NCBI GenBank assembly: GCA_964442285.1
Contig: CAYTZH010000011.1
Span: forward strand, 1-64,000
From: CAYTZH01 sp964442285
GTDB lineage: Bacteria > Myxococcota_A > UBA9160 > JAFDET01
DNA length: 64,000 nt
Direction of reading: 5' to 3'
Positions 59,777 through 64,000 of this stretch are shown here, one piece after another. A program made the position numbers and the translations under genes. The first letter of the stretch is position 1. Each line of letters begins with the position of its first letter. Under the pieces are notes generated by a model. The model was not told the origin of the DNA. It saw only the letters and a program-made list of their open reading frames with translations, and searched no databases.

Positions 59777-61255
59777 GTGAGCGAGGCGGGGCGCGACAGG
59801 GCATGGGAGGCGGCCGGCGGCGCCGGCTCGTCGACCGTCGCCCGGGCCCCGTCCGCCCGCCTCTCCTCGGGGATCCTGGTCTCCTACGCGGTCGCCCAGT
59901 TCGGGCTGAGCGCCATGAACACCCTGGTCAACACCCATCTGCCGTTCTTCTACGTCGACACCCTGAAGCTGCCGGCCCCCCTGTTCGGCCTGGTCATGCT
60001 GCTGGGGAAGGTCTGGGACGGCTTCACCGACCCGCTGATGGGGCACGTCACGGACAACACCCGTTGGCGCTACGGTCGAAGGCGTCCCTTCTTCCTGATC
60101 GGGGCGCCCCTGCTCGCCTGCCTGACGTTCCTCCTGTTCAACCCGCCGGCGGGCCTGGAGGGCGCGGGCCTGTTCCCGTGGCTGCTCGTCGCCTTCCTGG
60201 GCGCGTTCACGGCGCGCACGGTGTTCGAGACGCCCTACCAGGCGATGGCGCCCGACCTCACCCCGGACTACGACCAGCGCACCCGGGTGGCGACCTACCG
60301 TGTGACCATCGGCAACGTCGGCGACATGGTCGGCGCGGTGCTGCCCATGCTGATGCTGGCCGCGCTCGCCCCGCGCATCACCTTCCGTTGGAGCGGGGCG
60401 GCCATCGCCGCGGTCATCGGGGTGACCGCCCTGATCACCTGGTCGCGGGTGCCCGAGGGACGGGCCTACCTCCGCCTGCCGCGCACCCGGCTGTGGCCCA
60501 ACCTGCGTCGGATCCTCACCTTCCCCGTGCGCAACCGCCCGGCCGCGATCCTCATCGCGAGCTACGCCTGCGCGGTCTTCGCCACCACCATCCCGGTCGC
60601 CGTCTTCCGCTTCGTGAACAAGTACGTGTTCACCGCCACCGGACTCGAGGGGACGTTCCTGGCGCCCGCGGTCGAGGCGATGGGCAAGAACGCCTTCCTC
60701 GATCTGGGCGTGATCCTCGGATACTTCTCCGGCGTCTTCCTGTCGGCGCCGCTCTGGTCCATGGCGCTGCGGCGCTTCGACAAGAAGCATGGCTACATCT
60801 TCGCGTTCGTGTACCTCGGTGTGGTGATCCTCGGGGTCTTCCTGATCCCCCGCGATTTCGGGGCCCTCTTCCCCTTCGTCAACCTGCTGGTGGGCGCGGG
60901 TGCCCTCGGCCTGTGGATGCTGCCCGGCGCCCTCGGTCCCGACGTGCAGGAGTGGGAGGAGCTGCACCACGGCAAGCGCCACGAGGGCGGGTTCTACGGC
61001 ATCTGGATGCTGGTCCAGAAGACCGGTGGCGGTGTGGCCCTGTTCGCCATGGGCTTCATGCTCGACCTGATCGGCTTCGTGCCCGACCTCGAGCAGAGCG
61101 GGCGCACCGTGGCGGGGCTGCGCTTCCTCTACGGGGGCACACCCCTGCTGGTCGGTCTGCTCGGCGCGGTGCTCTTCACGCGCTATCCGCTCACCCGCGA
61201 GGTGTACGCGGGCATCCAGGAGCAGCTGGAGCGACGCCGCAACGCGGCCGACTGA
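59777..61255 (+). CDS. GPH-type MFS transporter (glycoside/sugar symporter family)
   Basis: This encodes 492 residues from a GTG at 59777 with twelve helices. The GPH signature LGKVWDGFTDPLMGHVTDNTR is intact, as are GRRRPFFLIGAPL and VFETPYQAMAPDLTPDYDQR. The family symports glycosides, pentosides or hexuronides with H+ or Na+; in marine bacteria related members also move other solutes. It sits between a HiPIP gene and a small lipoprotein, with no catabolic genes adjacent. Confidence 0.9.
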   Translation: MSEAGRDRAWEAAGGAGSSTVARAPSARLSSGILVSYAVAQFGLSAMNTLVNTHLPFFYVDTLKLPAPLFGLVMLLGKVWDGFTDPLMGHVTDNTRWRYGRRRPFFLIGAPLLACLTFLLFNPPAGLEGAGLFPWLLVAFLGAFTARTVFETPYQAMAPDLTPDYDQRTRVATYRVTIGNVGDMVGAVLPMLMLAALAPRITFRWSGAAIAAVIGVTALITWSRVPEGRAYLRLPRTRLWPNLRRILTFPVRNRPAAILIASYACAVFATTIPVAVFRFVNKYVFTATGLEGTFLAPAVEAMGKNAFLDLGVILGYFSGVFLSAPLWSMALRRFDKKHGYIFAFVYLGVVILGVFLIPRDFGALFPFVNLLVGAGALGLWMLPGALGPDVQEWEELHHGKRHEGGFYGIWMLVQKTGGGVALFAMGFMLDLIGFVPDLEQSGRTVAGLRFLYGGTPLLVGLLGAVLFTRYPLTREVYAGIQEQLERRRNAAD

Positions 61256-61258
61256 GCG

Positions 61259-61732
61259 TCAGTCCGGACCGCGGCCCGCCTCGAACTCGGTCACGATCCG
61301 CTCCAGGCGCCCGAAGCGGGCGACCCCCTCGATCTCCCGGCGCCGGCCGTCGACCTCCACGATCACCCGGTAGGACGCCTCGTCGACCCCCGCGCGACAG
61401 CGGATCGGGAAGTCCACGCTGACCCGGTAGCGTCCCGGCGGGGCCGCGTCGAAGCGCACCGTCTCCACCCGGGGCGCCGGGTCCTCGCAGCGCCGGTCGG
61501 CATCCAGCACGCCGCCCAGCCGACTCGGCGAGTTGGCGAAGTAGACCTCCTCGTGGGAGGGGTCCGTGACGAAGAGGTCGAGGTCGGCCTCGGCGCCGAA
61601 CACCAGCCGGACCCGCACGGCCGCGGCGTCGGCGGCGGGGCGCGCGGGCAGCGGGGGCGGGGAGGGCGACCCGCACCCGGTCCAGGCCAGCGCGATCCCC
61701 ACGAGCAGCGCGCGACCCCGGCCCGCAAGGAT
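61259..61732 (-). CDS. Small lipoprotein, beta-rich, unknown function
   Basis: This encodes about 157 residues. The lipobox is LAWTGC. The mature part (VRVRLVFGAEADLDLFVTDP, EEVYFANSPSRLGG, VDFPIRCRAGVDEASYRVIVE) resembles YfaP/DUF2135-like beta domains. The start is unclear: no ATG, GTG or TTG gives a good signal; the ATC at 61732 makes a plausible signal peptide. A longer frame would overlap the divergent Vgb-like gene. It is convergent with the transporter, four bases apart. Confidence 0.6.
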   Translation of the reverse strand: MLAGRGRALLVGIALAWTGCGSPSPPPLPARPAADAAAVRVRLVFGAEADLDLFVTDPSHEEVYFANSPSRLGGVLDADRRCEDPAPRVETVRFDAAPPGRYRVSVDFPIRCRAGVDEASYRVIVEVDGRRREIEGVARFGRLERIVTEFEAGRGPD

Positions 61733-61778
61733 GCGTGTACCATGGGCCGTCGAGCCCGTGAAACCGGGGAGGGTCGGG

Positions 61779-63596
61779 ATGCTGCTGCGAAGGAGTCGGG
61801 TCACGCGCATGCTCGTGGCGCTCTGTTGTATCACGGCGGGGAGTGCGCATGCATCCGGCAGCGCGCCCTGGCCGGGGCTGCAGGGGACGGTACGCGACGC
61901 CCAGGGCAACCCCGTGGCGGGTGCGATGCTGAGCGTGGCCTCGCCGGCGCCGGTGCACCGGGTGACGGTCTACACCCGGGAGGACGGCGGCTTCCGGACG
62001 CCGCCGCTGCGGTCCGGCCCCGTGCAGGGGCCGTTCACGGTGCGCGCGCGACGCGTGGGCTGGCGCGACTTCCGGGCCGAGCTGTCCGCGCTGCCCCGGG
62101 ACGCCTTCGAGGTGACCCTCGCGCGGGAGACCGACCCGGCACGGGTCGCCGCCCAGCTCCCCGCAAACTACTGGATGGAGCGCGTGCTGGATCGGCTCCC
62201 GGACGCGGCCGAGCGCGAGGAGTTCGTCCGCCAGTGCACCTTCTGTCACCAGCAGGGCAATCTCCACACCCGGGTGGAGCGCGATGCGGAGGAGTGGAGC
62301 AAGGTCATCCTGCTCATGGGGCGGCGCGGCGCCATGCTCACGCCGGACCTCCGCGAGCGGCTGCCCCACGTCTTCATCGAGGCCTACGACCCGGCCACTG
62401 CCGTGCCGGCCCTGACGGCCGGCATGCAGGGCCCGGACTTCGGGCCGCTGCCGGCGCCCGCCGTGCGCGACGCCGTGATCGAGGAGTGGGACCTGGGCGG
62501 CCCCGGCTCCATGCAGCACGACGTGATGTTCCACCCCGACGGCCTCCTCTACGGCGTGGACATGCCCTTCGACCAGCTCCACCGTCTCGACCCGGTGACC
62601 GGGGAGCGACGCTCCTGGGACATCCCCACCGACGGCCTCCCCATCGGCGGGGTGTTCGCCGCCAAGGACGGCAGCCGCCAGAATCCGAGCTCCGACGCCC
62701 GCGTGGGTCCCCACTCCCTCCAGACGGGACCCGACGGCAGCATCTGGATCACCCTGGCCACGGGCAACCGCCTGGCGCGCTTCGACCCGCAGAGCGAGGA
62801 GTTCCAGCTGGTCCGCCTCGACGCCGGCTTCTACCCCCACACCCTGCGCTTCGATGCGAAGGGACGCATCTGGTACACGATCTCCGCCTCCAACCACCTG
62901 GGCATGCACGATCCGGCCACCGGGAAGCACGAGCAGTACCGCCTGCCCAGCCGGACCTGGAGCCAGGCGATCGTCAGCCGCGCCATGCCCTTCCTGCTCT
63001 GGCTGGGTCGCCACGTGGACCTGCGCGGGCAGGCGGCGGAGGGGGAGCCCATGGTGCTCCCGGTGCCCTACGGCATCGACGTGGCGCCCGACGGCGAGGT
63101 CTGGTTCAGCCAGCTCAACGAGCACCGCATCGGCCGCATGGACCCCGAGACCGGGGAGATCGAGGTGCTCGACACGCCGTTCCCCGCCCCGCGGCGCCTG
63201 CGCTTCGACTCGAAGGGGCGGCTGTGGATCCCGTCCTACTCGGGCAGCCGGGTGGCGCGGTTCGACCCCGAGACGCGGGAGTTCCGCGAGTGGGAGCTGC
63301 CCACGGAGCCCCGCGGTACCGAGACGCCCTACGCCCTGCACGTGGATCGGCGCAGCGACACGGTCTGGATCTGCGGGACGGCCAGCGACACCTTGATCCG
63401 CTTCGAGCCGGAGGCGGAGCGCTGGTCGATCTATCCGCTCCCGACCCGGGTCACCTACACCCGCGAGATCGACTTCGACGATCGGGGCCGGATCTGGACC
63501 TCGAACTCGAACGGGCCGGCCTGGCAGGTGGAGGGCGGCGTGCCCCGGGTGCTGCGCCTCGACCCCGAAGGGCTCGCGGAGCCGCCGGGGGCCTAG
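61779..63596 (+). CDS. Vgb-like beta-propeller with a c-haem site and carboxypeptidase-type Ig domain
   Basis: This encodes 605 residues. The ATG follows GGGAGGGTCGGG. Signal: LVALCCITAGSAHASG. Residues ~30-130 read as a carboxypeptidase-regulatory-like domain (LQGTVRDAQGNPVAGAMLSV). QCTFCHQQGN near residue 153 is a CxxCH haem site. The rest is a six-bladed propeller of virginiamycin B lyase/SMP-30 type (VGPHSLQTGPDGSIWITLAT, YGIDVAPDGEVWFSQLNEHR, DFDDRGRIWTSNS). A lyase or oxidoreductase role is possible; the haem argues for redox. Secreted. Exact substrate unknown. Confidence 0.82.
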   Translation: MLLRRSRVTRMLVALCCITAGSAHASGSAPWPGLQGTVRDAQGNPVAGAMLSVASPAPVHRVTVYTREDGGFRTPPLRSGPVQGPFTVRARRVGWRDFRAELSALPRDAFEVTLARETDPARVAAQLPANYWMERVLDRLPDAAEREEFVRQCTFCHQQGNLHTRVERDAEEWSKVILLMGRRGAMLTPDLRERLPHVFIEAYDPATAVPALTAGMQGPDFGPLPAPAVRDAVIEEWDLGGPGSMQHDVMFHPDGLLYGVDMPFDQLHRLDPVTGERRSWDIPTDGLPIGGVFAAKDGSRQNPSSDARVGPHSLQTGPDGSIWITLATGNRLARFDPQSEEFQLVRLDAGFYPHTLRFDAKGRIWYTISASNHLGMHDPATGKHEQYRLPSRTWSQAIVSRAMPFLLWLGRHVDLRGQAAEGEPMVLPVPYGIDVAPDGEVWFSQLNEHRIGRMDPETGEIEVLDTPFPAPRRLRFDSKGRLWIPSYSGSRVARFDPETREFREWELPTEPRGTETPYALHVDRRSDTVWICGTASDTLIRFEPEAERWSIYPLPTRVTYTREIDFDDRGRIWTSNSNGPAWQVEGGVPRVLRLDPEGLAEPPGA

Positions 63597-63812
63597 CGAG
63601 GCGGGGGTGGCGCAGCCGGGGCCGCCGGAGCACCGGCCTGCTCCAGCAGGCAGGGCGCCGTCCCCATCTCGAGGAGCACCAGGCGCCGGCCGGGGCCCGA
63701 CGCGGGCGGCGCCGCCCCGAGCAGCCCGGCGCCGAGCGCCAGCAGGGCCGGAGCGCGCCCCCCGGCGCTTCGCTCAGTGTCGGCTGCCCTCTCGCCCCCG
63801 CAGGCATGCCGC

Positions 63813-64000
63813 CTACTTGCGGGCGAAGACGTGGAGGCTCGTGACCGCCCCGGCGTAGTCGCGGGCCTCGCCTTCGGAGATTCCGAGGTCGCCGATGAGC
63901 TTCCGTACCTCCGGCGCGTCCAGGGGGAAGGCGTGGCCGAAGCTCGCCTCCCCGGTCACCTGCACCTCGCGGAACCCGGCGTCGCGGATGGCGGCCAGGT
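63813..64000 (-). CDS. Methyltransferase C-terminus, ArsM-like (5' part outside)
   Basis: This is a partial frame ending in TAG at 63813. It reads LAAIRDAGFREVQVTGEASF, then VRKLIGDLGISEGEARDYAG and ends SLHVFARK. These are the last strands of class I SAM methyltransferases; the AIRDAGFREVQV and final SLHVFARK segments recall arsenite methyltransferase (ArsM). The catalytic domain lies to the right of the window, so the identity is tentative. Confidence 0.55.
   Translation of the reverse strand, partial: LAAIRDAGFREVQVTGEASFGHAFPLDAPEVRKLIGDLGISEGEARDYAGAVTSLHVFARK

Noticed and set aside
63593..63800. Small minus-strand frame ending in CTAG opposite the Vgb-like gene stop
   Set aside because: It has a signal-like core (ALLALGAGLLGAAPPASG) and stops at 63593, but no start codon or ribosome site and a Pro/Ala-rich tail. 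It could be a degraded gene; not enough to call.

Overview
The window is one very GC-rich stretch (roughly 70% by eye), densely packed with genes. It has a 100-N scaffold gap and cut-off genes at both ends, so it looks like part of a metagenome scaffold. Gene content suggests a Gram-negative, aquatic, free-living, aerobic or microaerobic bacterium: LptF, the YnbE/YdbL pair, an outer-membrane barrel, many lipoproteins, PEP-CTERM proteins, c-type cytochromes, a HiPIP, a wax-ester synthase and a proton-pumping rhodopsin. The style (UnbV/ASPIC proteins, beta-helix/cytochrome proteins, sulfatase-like lipoproteins, GC bias) fits the former Deltaproteobacteria (Myxococcota/Binatota-like), but I cannot place it firmly. 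I saw no tRNA, rRNA, CRISPR array or insertion sequence.

Layout. 1-7.4 kb: ABC exporter fragment, a PEP-CTERM remnant, a large GH38-like lipoprotein, YciI, a PEP-CTERM protein and a Cys/His-rich secreted protein. 7.3-14.9 kb: a giant surface 5'-nucleotidase, then a TetR regulator overlapping a beta-helix/diheme-cytochrome fusion. 14.9-20.4 kb: a minus-strand run of alpha/beta hydrolase, sulfatase-like lipoprotein, GST and diheme cytochrome, divergent from a haloalkane dehalogenase. 20.4-24.2 kb: an iron-type (Fur-box) operon of zinc-ribbon protein, outer-membrane barrel, FMN-binding protein, membrane protein and ApbE flavin transferase. 24.3-29.5 kb: sulfatase, GT39, TerC and an HTTM pair.

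29.5-37 kb is the centrepiece: rhodopsin, crtE, crtI, crtB, crtY and blh, which together make a retinal-based light-driven proton pump, with a divergent membrane protein of unknown function. Three promoters (crtE, the rhodopsin/membrane-protein intergenic region, and a distant pair of tiny membrane proteins at 44.7 kb) carry the same operator layout: direct repeats of TnGACA at 11-bp spacing plus an inverted TGTCTA. This resembles the operator of CarH/LitR B12-dependent light-sensing repressors and suggests a light regulon that includes three uncharacterised membrane proteins.

37-45 kb is a surface/export region: two PEP-CTERM proteins (one with a sigma-54-type promoter), a dockerin-bearing metzincin-like protease followed directly by a cohesin-like protein, a WS/DGAT acyltransferase, a glycine-zipper lipoprotein and a His-rich repeat protein. 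45-57 kb holds an UnbV/ASPIC protein split by an in-frame UGA, a YyaL-type protein, lipases, LptF, a Tat phosphoesterase and YdbL/YnbE. 57-64 kb holds a primary-type sigma factor, a PGPGW protein, a HiPIP, a GPH/MFS transporter, a haem-bearing Vgb-like propeller and the end of a methyltransferase. Gene overlaps of GTGA or ATGA type are frequent and define the operons.
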